IMG/VR virus record: IMGVR_UViG_3300006810_006100
Span: 1-20,051 of that record
Direction: 5' to 3' (one strand)
Source of the DNA: a virus
Length of the DNA stretch: 20,051 bases
Shown: one piece after another, positions 1 to 7,324 of the stretch
Layout: every line of letters begins with the position of its first letter
Numbering within the stretch: position 1 is the first letter of the stretch
The notes under the pieces: model-generated
Database searches by the model: none
What the model was told of the DNA's origin: nothing
Seen by the model: the letters and a program-made list of their open reading frames with translations, nothing else
Made by a program: the position numbers and the translations under genes

Positions 1-468
1 AACACCACCAATCACAAAGTTTGCTTCACCACGCAGTTTGGTAGTGGTGGAAAACTGGGTTGCCTCAAGTTCACTAACTTGTGCTTCCAGACCATCTACA
101 CGACCCTTAAGAACAGCAAGTTCTGCTTCAAACTCTTTGAGCAGTTTCTTGAGTTCGTCGGTAACTTCAGTTACACGGTCAAGGCAAGCATTAAGAAGTG
201 CTGCAGCTTCATAACGAGTTAGGGCACGAGCACCACGGAAAGTGCCGTTAGGATAACCAGCAACGCAACCATAACGTTCTACGAGACTGCTGAGTGCTTG
301 ATATGCCCAATCGGTTGGTTGGACATCAGAAAATTGAGTAACACTTACTACCTGTTCTTGGGATGCATATTGGTTGACTTCATTCATATTAAGGTCTGCG
401 GCCATCGCAGCAGGAGCAACCATTCCCAGAGCAACAGGTGCAAGCATCAGTTGTTGAAAGGATTTCAT
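1..468 (-). CDS. SLH-domain cyanobacterial outer-membrane porin (SomA/SomB-like, iron-uptake porin type), 3'-truncated
   Basis: The reading frame is open from ATG at 468 to the window edge, giving 156 residues of an incomplete protein. It begins with a signal peptide (MKSF, hydrophobic core, APAAMA-AD at about residue 24). An S-layer homology domain follows (about 45-100: QFSDVQPTDWAYQAL, YGCVAGYPNGTFRG, ALTRYEAAALLNACLDR). Next is a coiled-coil linker (about 100-137, DELKKLLKEFEAELAVLKGR) and the first beta-strand-like residues (FSTTTKLRGEANFVIGGV). This order is that of cyanobacterial outer-membrane porins, in which the SLH domain binds peptidoglycan and the barrel follows. It is preceded by its own consensus promoter and lies after the glycan operon. 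Taking the window as phage, this is a host-derived gene that would place a porin in the infected cell's outer membrane. Whether a full barrel follows cannot be seen here. Confidence 0.85.
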   Translation of the reverse strand, partial: MKSFQQLMLAPVALGMVAPAAMAADLNMNEVNQYASQEQVVSVTQFSDVQPTDWAYQALSSLVERYGCVAGYPNGTFRGARALTRYEAAALLNACLDRVTEVTDELKKLLKEFEAELAVLKGRVDGLEAQVSELEATQFSTTTKLRGEANFVIGGV

Positions 469-536
469 AGATTGTTGTTTGTTTGTACTATAGGACAAAG
501 ATTAAGAATTACAACAGAATTCTTAAGTACTTATTT

Positions 537-565
537 AGTATAAGGGATGACTTCAAAGGTGTCAA
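537..565 (-). promoter_or_regulatory. sigma70-type promoter for the porin gene
   Basis: On the minus strand the -35 box TTGACA (560-565) and -10 box TATACT (537-542) are separated by exactly 17 bp. The -35 box overlaps the stop codon of the upstream GT25 gene (562-564). The start codon of the porin gene lies about 70 bp downstream. It closely resembles the tRNA promoter at 17590-17618: both share TTGACACCT, a 17-bp spacer and TATACTAAA. Confidence 0.8.
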
Positions 566-1350
566 GTGTTTACGGTACTCTCTACCACTCTTCCAAGATA
601 AGGATCATAATTCATCAACTCTTCCACAGATAATTGAGCTCCTTTTTGACTCCAGAAATTCATCTGTCCATCATAATTTCCACGATGGAATGCATCAATA
701 TGTTCCGGATGAATAGAGGAACCCAATTCAATGCGATAAAGAAGAAGAGGGACACTATAAGTATTTCCCGAATTGTAAATTAGATCATCAGCAACAGGAC
801 GAGGTTTTACTCCATTATCAAGTTTATACTTATCATCACGAACATGAAGTTTTAATAGTTTTTCTGCATGGTGACGAGTGATAATATAGCAAGCAGTAGA
901 GAACTCATTTACAAATCTCTTGTGAACTTTAACGTGAATATCTCCTGTACAAATGATGGCAATCTGAACTACATCCCAGTCATATGGAATACGACAATAG
1001 AAATCATCCCAAGTAAAGTTCCAGAACTTAACAAGATCTAAGTTGCAATCATCTTCCATGATAACTGCATAAGGACTATCAGAAGTTTCATACCAGTGTT
1101 TGATAGCCTTAAGGTGAGAAGTGACACAACCAATCTCACCAGAAGTCATCATCTCGGGATAACGACCTTTGATGATGTCACTCAGATCATCTTCTCTACC
1201 ATCATATGCAGAGATACAAGTATAGTTTTCAATCTCCCAGTACTTAAACTGGTTCTCCATATACTCTCTCCTCTCTGGTTGTCCATCCAGATTAAGATAG
1301 TAGATGGGTCCAAAGTTCTTAAGTTTAAAAGTTGATTTATTTTTATCCAT
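562..1350 (-). CDS. Glycosyltransferase family 25 (LPS biosynthesis type)
   Basis: This 262-aa protein has the GT25 hallmarks. The N-terminus reads IYYLNLDGQPERREYM (about 16-31), a central block reads GEIGCVTSHLKAIKHW (71-86), and the metal-binding motif is VIMEDDCNLD (about 96-105). The family transfers hexoses (galactose or glucose) to lipooligosaccharide or protein acceptors in the cytoplasm. The start codon overlaps the stop of the preceding GT15 gene by one base (TAATG), so translation is probably coupled. It is the last gene of the glycan operon, and the next gene has its own promoter. The exact sugar and linkage cannot be told from sequence. Confidence 0.85.
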   Translation of the reverse strand: MDKNKSTFKLKNFGPIYYLNLDGQPERREYMENQFKYWEIENYTCISAYDGREDDLSDIIKGRYPEMMTSGEIGCVTSHLKAIKHWYETSDSPYAVIMEDDCNLDLVKFWNFTWDDFYCRIPYDWDVVQIAIICTGDIHVKVHKRFVNEFSTACYIITRHHAEKLLKLHVRDDKYKLDNGVKPRPVADDLIYNSGNTYSVPLLLYRIELGSSIHPEHIDAFHRGNYDGQMNFWSQKGAQLSVEELMNYDPYLGRVVESTVNT

Positions 1351-2138
1351 TATACTGTATAAACTGCACCGTGCTGATATGTAAAACCTTGTACTGGAAT
1401 AACGTGCTCTGGTTCCATAAGAAGATTTACACCAAGATATTTAATAGGAGCATCACCCCATCTCTTAGTATAAAATCCACCAGTTTTATCCAACTCATTA
1501 TAAAATCTCATGTACTCACTTGTCAAGAACCATGATACTTTACCCAACTCAAAGTTAGTATAGAACATCATACCTTCTCCAATAAAGTTTTCTGGTATTA
1601 GTTCATTAACTGTTTGCCAAAGTCCTTCGATTACTTTTGGATTATCTTTCTGAATAGCAGGAGCAATAAACCCATAGTAACATCCAACATCCTCTGCCCA
1701 CTTAAAGATATCGTAATTAAGTGGAGTATGTATAAAAGAATCCGTATCTAATCTCAAATAATAATTATATTCTTTTATAACACTATTATTATATAATTCC
1801 CCAGAGAAAAATCTACACATGTGACGATATCCCATCGTAAATCCCGGATGTCCCCAGGCTACAGGACCATTACCATGAGTAGGGTGTGGGAAGAACTCGG
1901 GAATCTGATCTAGAATTTCTTTGGGATAATCAGGAACTTTAAACTCAATAGTTTCATATCTAAGATTTAAACTAGTATTAACCTTAGATTTGTATTCATC
2001 AAAAGACTCTTCACAGAATACTAATACATCAGTACCAGTAGTATATGGTATAAGATTTTCTTCTACTAATCTTAAAGACTTATTAAAATCTTCTACATCT
2101 TGGTCAGAAGATCTTACAAGATAAAGGATACAGTTCAT
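1350..2138 (-). CDS. GT15-like (Kre2/Mnt1-type) mannosyltransferase
   Basis: This is a 262-aa protein. The ATG at 2138 is chosen because it overlaps the upstream stop as ATGA; a GTG four codons earlier also exists. Visible motifs are a GT-A type DTD in YNYYLRLDTDSF (about 125-135), PHPTHGNGPVAWGHPG (about 84-99), RHMCRFF (about 105-111) and RWGDAP (226-231). The tyrosine-rich block before the acidic motif and the late RWGDAP are typical of GT15 alpha-1,2-mannosyltransferases, which are best known from fungi and use GDP-mannose. This fits an operon built around GDP-mannose derivatives. There is no N-terminal membrane anchor, unlike the fungal Golgi enzymes, so it is probably a cytoplasmic soluble enzyme. 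Confidence 0.8.
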   Translation of the reverse strand: MNCILYLVRSSDQDVEDFNKSLRLVEENLIPYTTGTDVLVFCEESFDEYKSKVNTSLNLRYETIEFKVPDYPKEILDQIPEFFPHPTHGNGPVAWGHPGFTMGYRHMCRFFSGELYNNSVIKEYNYYLRLDTDSFIHTPLNYDIFKWAEDVGCYYGFIAPAIQKDNPKVIEGLWQTVNELIPENFIGEGMMFYTNFELGKVSWFLTSEYMRFYNELDKTGGFYTKRWGDAPIKYLGVNLLMEPEHVIPVQGFTYQHGAVYTV

Positions 2139-3523
2139 AACATTTGCCACTCTTTATATGGAATCATATTGTCACTATGAGTTTGTGTAAATGACTTCGG
2201 ATAAATTACCTTATCATTTGGTTGATTTGAATCTAAGAATGCTGCCCAAAAACTAAAGGTAGATACATGCAAAATATGATACTCACATTCTACCATCTTC
2301 TTAAGTGATTGGAAAGCATCTCCAACAAAGATCTCAAAGTTCTGATTAAAGTTCTGACGGAACCAACTGAGTTTATTCTTTGCCATCTTATTGTCGTCAG
2401 AGAAGATATAAACCGTAGAGTCCTGAGGAATCATCATCAGAGCCTTTTCATAAAACTCATCATCAACATAACCATTCACATGATCATCTGCGGGACGAGT
2501 GCAAAATCTAAGATGAAGTGATGCTGTATTTGGATTTGTTTTAGTTCCTACAGATAGTTTTTCCCTTACACAATCAAGATTTTCTGCAGTAGAAAATCTG
2601 AACATATCATTTATAATAAACTTGGTATCAAAGTTTGCCTTAAGATTACCTTGCCAATTTAGATTTGGAAAGCAAGAAGTAATATCCCTATGTGATCCAT
2701 CATGACCACCAAGTAATCTATCGCAATTATATGATGATGGATACTTACCACCACCATTCCATAAGTCCCAAGTTCCAAACTTTGGTTCTGGAAGATTAAA
2801 CTTCTTACAGAAAGAGATTACTTCTGCCATTTGGAAAAGATTATTCCCAAGTCCACCATGAAGTGAAGTAGTGATAGTTTCTTCTTTAAAATCAACTGGA
2901 AGTTGAAGTGCTTTAGGAGAACTACTCACACTCACATCAATACCAAAGAATCCCATTATACACAACTGATATTCAGTATTATAAAAGAACTCTGGAGAAT
3001 CAACAATCAGAAAGTTATCTGGATACTTTTCTTGAAGATCATTTGCAATCTTGTAATACTCATCCCAATATTTTTCTGTAGCCTCGAATTCATCTTTAGA
3101 AGAACTTAGGTTTGGAAACTGATCAACTGCATATCGATTATGTCCTATACCAAGAGACCTATCTTTGACATAGCAAGGATTACGATAACCCCACGAAGTT
3201 GCAAGAGATTTAATAGAGTGTTCTCTCCTTCCCCTCAAACACAAAAATTTCATATCAGAATGTAGTTCAAGAAATTCTGGAACATATTTCAGATATGAAT
3301 GAGTAATATTTGTAGTGGTATCATGTAAGGAAACTCTTCTTAATCTTTCTTCTTTAGATAAAGATTCTGAATTCCAAATTAATCCATCACTATTCCAGGT
3401 CTCAAAACTATTTTGATATTTGGGGCCTCCACCTTTATATTTGATTGGCATATGGTTCTTAAGAATGTAATGAATTCTCAAAAATCCACATGCTCCAGAT
3501 CCAATAATATGAAACTTACTCAT
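2135..3523 (-). CDS. Fusion protein: sulfotransferase-like domain plus divergent GT11 (fucosyltransferase-like) domain
   Basis: This 462-aa protein has two parts. Residues 1 to about 210 look like a P-loop sulfotransferase: HIIGSGACGFLRIHYIL at the N-terminus resembles the PAPS 5'-phosphosulfate loop, and MKFLCLRGRREHSIKSL (about 91-107) resembles the 3'-phosphate site. Residues from about 217 onward are GT11-like: TTSLHGGLGNNLFQMAEV (about 218-234), SLHLRF (335-340), VYIFSDDNKMAKNKLSW and STFSFWAAFLDS. The usual GT11 donor motif HxRRGD is altered to HLRF, so donor choice may differ or activity may be reduced. It overlaps its neighbours by 8 bp upstream and 4 bp downstream. The GT11 part is well supported; the sulfotransferase assignment is an inference from motif shape. 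Confidence 0.7.
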   Translation of the reverse strand: MSKFHIIGSGACGFLRIHYILKNHMPIKYKGGGPKYQNSFETWNSDGLIWNSESLSKEERLRRVSLHDTTTNITHSYLKYVPEFLELHSDMKFLCLRGRREHSIKSLATSWGYRNPCYVKDRSLGIGHNRYAVDQFPNLSSSKDEFEATEKYWDEYYKIANDLQEKYPDNFLIVDSPEFFYNTEYQLCIMGFFGIDVSVSSSPKALQLPVDFKEETITTSLHGGLGNNLFQMAEVISFCKKFNLPEPKFGTWDLWNGGGKYPSSYNCDRLLGGHDGSHRDITSCFPNLNWQGNLKANFDTKFIINDMFRFSTAENLDCVREKLSVGTKTNPNTASLHLRFCTRPADDHVNGYVDDEFYEKALMMIPQDSTVYIFSDDNKMAKNKLSWFRQNFNQNFEIFVGDAFQSLKKMVECEYHILHVSTFSFWAAFLDSNQPNDKVIYPKSFTQTHSDNMIPYKEWQML

Positions 3524-4331
3524 AAGATAATCCTCTCAGTTCATACTCCCAACGAACATCAGTGTTCATTCTTGGTTTTCCATCTGCCTCAATAATCTGT
3601 CCCACAAATATTCCATACTCCATAGGTTCATGTTCAGGAAAAGGACGACTATCTTGATGAGTTGGATAGATTTCTCTATGAATATTATAAACATCCCTTT
3701 CAACATAGTTAATCAACCCAACACCATAAGCATCTTCCCAACTAACATGGTCTCCAGATTGATACGTTAGTTGTCCCGTGACTTTTGAATGTCTCCAGTG
3801 ATCGTGGCATAAGTGATCAAACTTAATCACAGGCCAAATTAAATTGTGAAGAACTTTTTGATCATCCTCTCGATTGATTGCTGATGGATTATCTAAATCA
3901 ATCTTACCATAACGTTCGTGAAAAAGTTTATTATTAACACCAAACATTCCTGCCATAATACTATATCCATGATTATGACAATCTCTCATCAAATGAACGG
4001 ATTTATCGGATTGCATCCATTCATCAACTGCTCTGCGTTCTCTCCAACTTAAACGACTATCACAATCTCTACTGATCCAGAAATCTACACAGTCATCGAT
4101 GAATGGACGAAACCTCCAGTTCAATCCATCATAAGAGTTATTCCTACGACAAATAAAAACCTCAGCATCATGGTCCTTGAGTTGGTGAACATACTCTTCA
4201 GGAACATCTTCCGCAACATAAAATCTTACAATCCAATCTGGATAGATTTCTTTTGCAAGACGTGCGTTTTCTACTGCACCAACACAATAAAGAGGATTAT
4301 CACCAAATAAACTAAACGTTATCAGATGCAT
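3516..4331 (-). CDS. Putative glycosyltransferase of unassigned family (RDCDSR motif)
   Basis: This is a 271-aa protein. The frame is open farther upstream, but the ATG at 4331 (MHLITFSLFGDNPLYC) is the natural start, because the upstream extension overlaps the real C-terminal coding of the methyltransferase in another frame. The layout is that of a GT-A enzyme: a short beta strand at the start, a stretch ending AEVFICRRNN (about 56-65), then FWISRDCDSRLSWRERRAV (84-102), in which DCD is a plausible metal-binding DxD. MRDCHNHGYSIMAGMFG follows, as in enzymes whose acceptor loop carries a second histidine. I cannot place it in a numbered family. It overlaps the next gene by 8 bp, and its operon position supports a sugar-transfer role. 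Confidence 0.65.
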   Translation of the reverse strand: MHLITFSLFGDNPLYCVGAVENARLAKEIYPDWIVRFYVAEDVPEEYVHQLKDHDAEVFICRRNNSYDGLNWRFRPFIDDCVDFWISRDCDSRLSWRERRAVDEWMQSDKSVHLMRDCHNHGYSIMAGMFGVNNKLFHERYGKIDLDNPSAINREDDQKVLHNLIWPVIKFDHLCHDHWRHSKVTGQLTYQSGDHVSWEDAYGVGLINYVERDVYNIHREIYPTHQDSRPFPEHEPMEYGIFVGQIIEADGKPRMNTDVRWEYELRGLSYE

Positions 4332-4530
4332 ACCAAGTTCCATAATAACAATCAGCACCATGGAATCCCTTTTCAGATCCACCTTTGTAAATCTTACCAA
4401 AATCACCAAGAACATCCGTAAATGTTTCTTTTGTAATTACATGAGGATGTGCTGTGTCTGCTGGCCAGTTAATACTTTCAAAAACACGAATGACTCTAGA
4501 TGTTTTCTTTGCCAGTTCAATTGTTCTTTT
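4312..4530 (-). pseudogene. Out-of-frame C-terminal part of the methyltransferase (-1 frame continuation)
   Basis: Reading the minus strand in the -1 frame from the A4 run at 4527-4530 to a TAG at 4312-4314 gives a coherent peptide. It includes IELAKKTSRVIRVFES, INWPADTAHPHVITKE, FGKIYKGGSEKGFHG and ADCYYGTWYASDNV. The HPH, GGS..GFH.ADC and YG.W blocks are what follows the VxxHVxDP motif in this type of methyltransferase. The 0-frame instead runs into an unrelated tail and stops at 4437. Joined across a -1 shift the protein would be about 198 aa and would overlap the next gene's ATG (4331) by 20 bp, in keeping with the rest of the operon. Either a one-base loss (A5 to A4), programmed slippage at CCA_AAA_G, or a sequence error explains it. 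Confidence 0.8.
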
Positions 4531-4907
4531 GGATCTATGACATGCTGAACAACATTAAAAAACCAAGTTTCGTCAACTTGCTCATCAATCTCTAGATTTT
4601 CATACGGAGCATCAACAATTTCTACCCCAATATCTTCATAATCCTTTCTGATCTCAGCAGGCCAACGATCAATCAAAGGTTCTACGAGAATGCCTCTCTT
4701 AAAGTTTCCTTTAGTGTGAAGAATAGAACCTCTAGGTCCCCCACCAACTTCTACAATTACCTTATCTTTAAAATCGTCCTCATAGTTAATCTCAAGATAT
4801 CTTTCAATAATTCGAGAAGCATGACTATATGCTTCTAATCTAAGATCTTGATGATGTGTAAATTCTGTGTCTTGAGCAAGTTGCCAACGATCCAAATCAA
4901 TTTTCAT
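4437..4907 (-). CDS. SAM-dependent methyltransferase, N-terminal part, frameshifted
   Basis: This is a 156-aa frame starting at ATG 4907, which overlaps the GT2 stop by one base. The SAM-binding motif is VIVEVGGGPRGSI (about 50-62), with an acidic strand end in ILVEPLID (about 73-80) and a later VDETWFFNVVQHVIDP, the post-motif II region of class I methyltransferases. After about residue 126 the 0-frame gives a tail (LNWQRKHLESFVFLKVLTG) that fits no family pattern, while the -1 frame continues the family pattern to 4312. In this operon the enzyme would methylate a sugar or glycan terminus. As it stands the product lacks its C-terminal third unless ribosomes slip at the A4 run near 4527-4530. 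Confidence 0.8.
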   Translation of the reverse strand: MKIDLDRWQLAQDTEFTHHQDLRLEAYSHASRIIERYLEINYEDDFKDKVIVEVGGGPRGSILHTKGNFKRGILVEPLIDRWPAEIRKDYEDIGVEIVDAPYENLEIDEQVDETWFFNVVQHVIDPKEQLNWQRKHLESFVFLKVLTGQQTQHILM

Positions 4908-5719
4908 TAAATCAATTCCCTATTTTCAATAATTCTTCGAGTATTTATTAGATCCTTATGACGATCATAAAAGATCTTTGTATTCTTATGATGTGCTTTC
5001 AAAAGCCATGAAGCAGGAGATCCAGAAACTCTTGTTTCTCCCCAAGAATCTTCACTTTCATAATCAATCCAATAAGCACCAACTACCTTTCCAAGTTCTT
5101 TATATGCACGATAACAAAGATCATGATCATCCATATCTTGAGGAACAAACACTTCATCAAGATAGTTTAGTTTTTTAAGATCTTCATGATCAATCATTAA
5201 AGGTCCACGATTAACTGAACAACGAACTGCAAACACATCTCTAGGTAAAGTATGTTTCCTATCAGCATGGTCTACATGATCAAGAATATCACACCAACAA
5301 TTATCAAGGTCATCAACTATCCCAAGATGTTTTGAGTTTGGATTCAAAGTCCAGTTATGAGCAGTTCTTGAAGTCACCGCAAAAACATCGTCAAATGCTT
5401 TGAATGGTTTTTCCATTCTTACATTCCAACCTTTCTCTTTGATAACCATATCATCTTGAACGATGATAATCTTATTACCATTCGAAGATTTCATTCCAAG
5501 ATTATTTGCAGTTGTCTCAAAGACATTAGGAGCATAAAGAATCTTTTTATTAACAGGAGTTCCGCTCAAAGTGTCCCAAATAACTTTTTCAGAGTTATCA
5601 GTACACCCATCAATAACTACAATAAGTTCGTAAGGTTCTAGAGTATTTTCAACTATACCCCGAATTACCTTATCAATCAACCACTCTTTATTATGAACTG
5701 TAAGTACAATACTATGCAT
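4907..5719 (-). CDS. Glycosyltransferase family 2
   Basis: This 270-aa GT-A protein begins directly with the nucleotide-binding strand MHSIVLTVHNKEWLIDKV. It carries ELIVVIDGCTDNS (31-43) and the DxD-type site IIIVQDDMVI (about 84-93). A later EVFVPQDMDDHDLCYRAYK (about 190-208) matches the catalytic ED-like region of family 2 enzymes. No membrane segments are seen, so it is a soluble cytoplasmic transferase rather than a processive synthase. It overlaps the preceding gene by 8 bp and touches the methyltransferase start. The donor sugar is unknown. Confidence 0.88.
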   Translation of the reverse strand: MHSIVLTVHNKEWLIDKVIRGIVENTLEPYELIVVIDGCTDNSEKVIWDTLSGTPVNKKILYAPNVFETTANNLGMKSSNGNKIIIVQDDMVIKEKGWNVRMEKPFKAFDDVFAVTSRTAHNWTLNPNSKHLGIVDDLDNCWCDILDHVDHADRKHTLPRDVFAVRCSVNRGPLMIDHEDLKKLNYLDEVFVPQDMDDHDLCYRAYKELGKVVGAYWIDYESEDSWGETRVSGSPASWLLKAHHKNTKIFYDRHKDLINTRRIIENRELI

Positions 5720-6446
5720 CTCTAATACTGATTAAGAACGAATCAATTTCTCTACCATAACCTCTAGCACCTCTTTCGTACCAGTAATCATAATCACATT
5801 CAATATAATTTCTATATTCTGAACCAGACACAGATAATCCTTCACGAATAGCAAGATTAGTTAGAACACTTTGATCGTTTCTATGTGCAATAAATCCAGG
5901 AAGTTCATTACCAAGAGTGCTCGGATCATTATTGATAATTTTGGAATTTTTACAAAACTCCAACCATTCAGATACTACTTTGATTGATTCATCACAAACT
6001 TTCCAAACCATAAATCCAGCTTCAAGTTGAGTTGAGTTGTGATAATCATCCTCATCACAGTTCATCTCAATAAAACAATCTCTCTTTGTATACTTTTTAT
6101 TCTTGTCATTTCCTAGAAGAAGTAAACAAATATCTTCAACAGAAACTGTTGCTTCAACGTATGATTGTAATCCAGGAGAGAACATGTCACCACAATCACA
6201 ATAAGCCACAAAGTCACCTTCATTACTATTTTTCATAGTATCTAAGATAACATAAGGTTTCCAGATCCACCAACCAGCACCTTTAGAATCATCCAGAATA
6301 TTTTGATTTTCTTTATAAAAATCTGTAGATACTATCCACTCTCGATTATATGGATGATGAATAAATTTCTCCTTATGTGTCTGATGAAGAAACTGTTGCT
6401 TTTTCTTAAAATTTTCATCAGAATATGTAACTAGATGCCAGTTCAT
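5712..6446 (-). CDS. Putative glycosyltransferase (GAGWWIWKP / DCGD protein)
   Basis: This 244-aa protein begins MNWHLVTYSDENFKKKQ. Two blocks stand out. GAGWWIWKPYVI (56-67) resembles the G-YG-W-WKP segment found in GT32/capsule-type transferases, and FVAYCDCGDMFSPG (79-92) contains a DCGD that could bind the metal and nucleotide. A later NDPSTLGNELPGFIAHRNDQSVLTNL segment resembles the 'H.R.DQS.L' element of the same enzymes. Its start overlaps the preceding stop (ATGA). A glycosyltransferase role is likely from these motifs and from context; family and substrate are not certain. Confidence 0.65.
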   Translation of the reverse strand: MNWHLVTYSDENFKKKQQFLHQTHKEKFIHHPYNREWIVSTDFYKENQNILDDSKGAGWWIWKPYVILDTMKNSNEGDFVAYCDCGDMFSPGLQSYVEATVSVEDICLLLLGNDKNKKYTKRDCFIEMNCDEDDYHNSTQLEAGFMVWKVCDESIKVVSEWLEFCKNSKIINNDPSTLGNELPGFIAHRNDQSVLTNLAIREGLSVSGSEYRNYIECDYDYWYERGARGYGREIDSFLISIRDA

Positions 6447-7324
6447 TCAATTCTCTCCTTTACATAATCTTGATTTTCATAATATTCAATCAATTGTTCT
6501 TTGGATAGTGTCTTTAGATAATCCCACAAATGATTATTGTTCTGCATATGTGGATTATGGAACCAAGAGTTTTGTGTTCTTTGGTGTTCCAAATGGTATG
6601 CATAGTTATCAACTCTACCAACATTATAACCTAAAACTTTCCATCTGTGATGTCTTTCTATATCTTCTGGCGCATAAGCAATAAACCCCTCATTCTCAAG
6701 ATAACCGTCAATATAAACCTGACGATTAAAGAATTGAACCATTCCATACTCTGCCCATCCAGCACCTTGATTGTGAGGATAGTAGAAGAAACGATCATCA
6801 AAACATACAGGACTATAATATGAACTTACGAATCGAGATACAAACTCTCCATTCTCAAAGTTATCCATATCTTCTTGAGTATCAATAGTAAATCCAAGGT
6901 TTACTTTTCTCTCACCATGAGTTCCAAAACGATAGGGATATACAACATCAAAATCACCTTGGAGCATATCAACTGCTTGAGTATAAGAATCTAAGGGAAG
7001 GATAATATCAGTATCATAGTTAACTACGATTTCTGTAGATGCCTCCATTATCATATCATTCAAAACTTTAGTACGATGAAATGCATCATCAGTACGAGTT
7101 TCATCCTCAAAAATATGACGAAGATTACTTATATCAACCAATCTTTTAATGATTGGTAATGCATATTCTTCAAACCTATGTTCAGAATCAACTTCTTTGA
7201 TAATCACATTAGTATCAAAATGATGAAGGAGATATGATGTTGTAAGGATTATATTTCTAAGTCTATCTCCAGTATCAATCCTCAAAGGAATAATAAAAGT
7301 TGTATTTTTCAAATCAGTTTTCAT
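6443..7324 (-). CDS. Galactosyltransferase-like GT-A glycosyltransferase (GT2/GT7 C-terminal type)
   Basis: This is a 293-aa protein. It opens with a family 2-like strand (TTFIIPLRIDTGDRLRNI) and has VVNYDTDIILP with the DxD at 104-106. The C-terminal block GFIAYAPEDIERHHRWKVLGY (213-233) followed by YAYHLEHQR (about 241-249) is the acceptor-side signature shared by the N-terminal half of chondroitin polymerase-like enzymes and beta-4-galactosyltransferases. It overlaps the preceding fucosyltransferase gene by 11 bp and the next gene by 4 bp. Likely a soluble hexosyl- or N-acetylhexosaminyl-transferase in the same pathway. Confidence 0.78.
   Translation of the reverse strand: MKTDLKNTTFIIPLRIDTGDRLRNIILTTSYLLHHFDTNVIIKEVDSEHRFEEYALPIIKRLVDISNLRHIFEDETRTDDAFHRTKVLNDMIMEASTEIVVNYDTDIILPLDSYTQAVDMLQGDFDVVYPYRFGTHGERKVNLGFTIDTQEDMDNFENGEFVSRFVSSYYSPVCFDDRFFYYPHNQGAGWAEYGMVQFFNRQVYIDGYLENEGFIAYAPEDIERHHRWKVLGYNVGRVDNYAYHLEHQRTQNSWFHNPHMQNNNHLWDYLKTLSKEQLIEYYENQDYVKERIE

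Noticed and set aside
298-716. Plus-strand frames over the porin start and GT25 end
   Set aside because: They are antisense to well-supported genes and lack start signals.
3516-4415. Longer version of the RDCDSR protein starting at 4415
   Set aside because: The extra 28 residues overlap the real C-terminal coding of the methyltransferase in the other frame; ATG 4331 gives a natural N-terminus.
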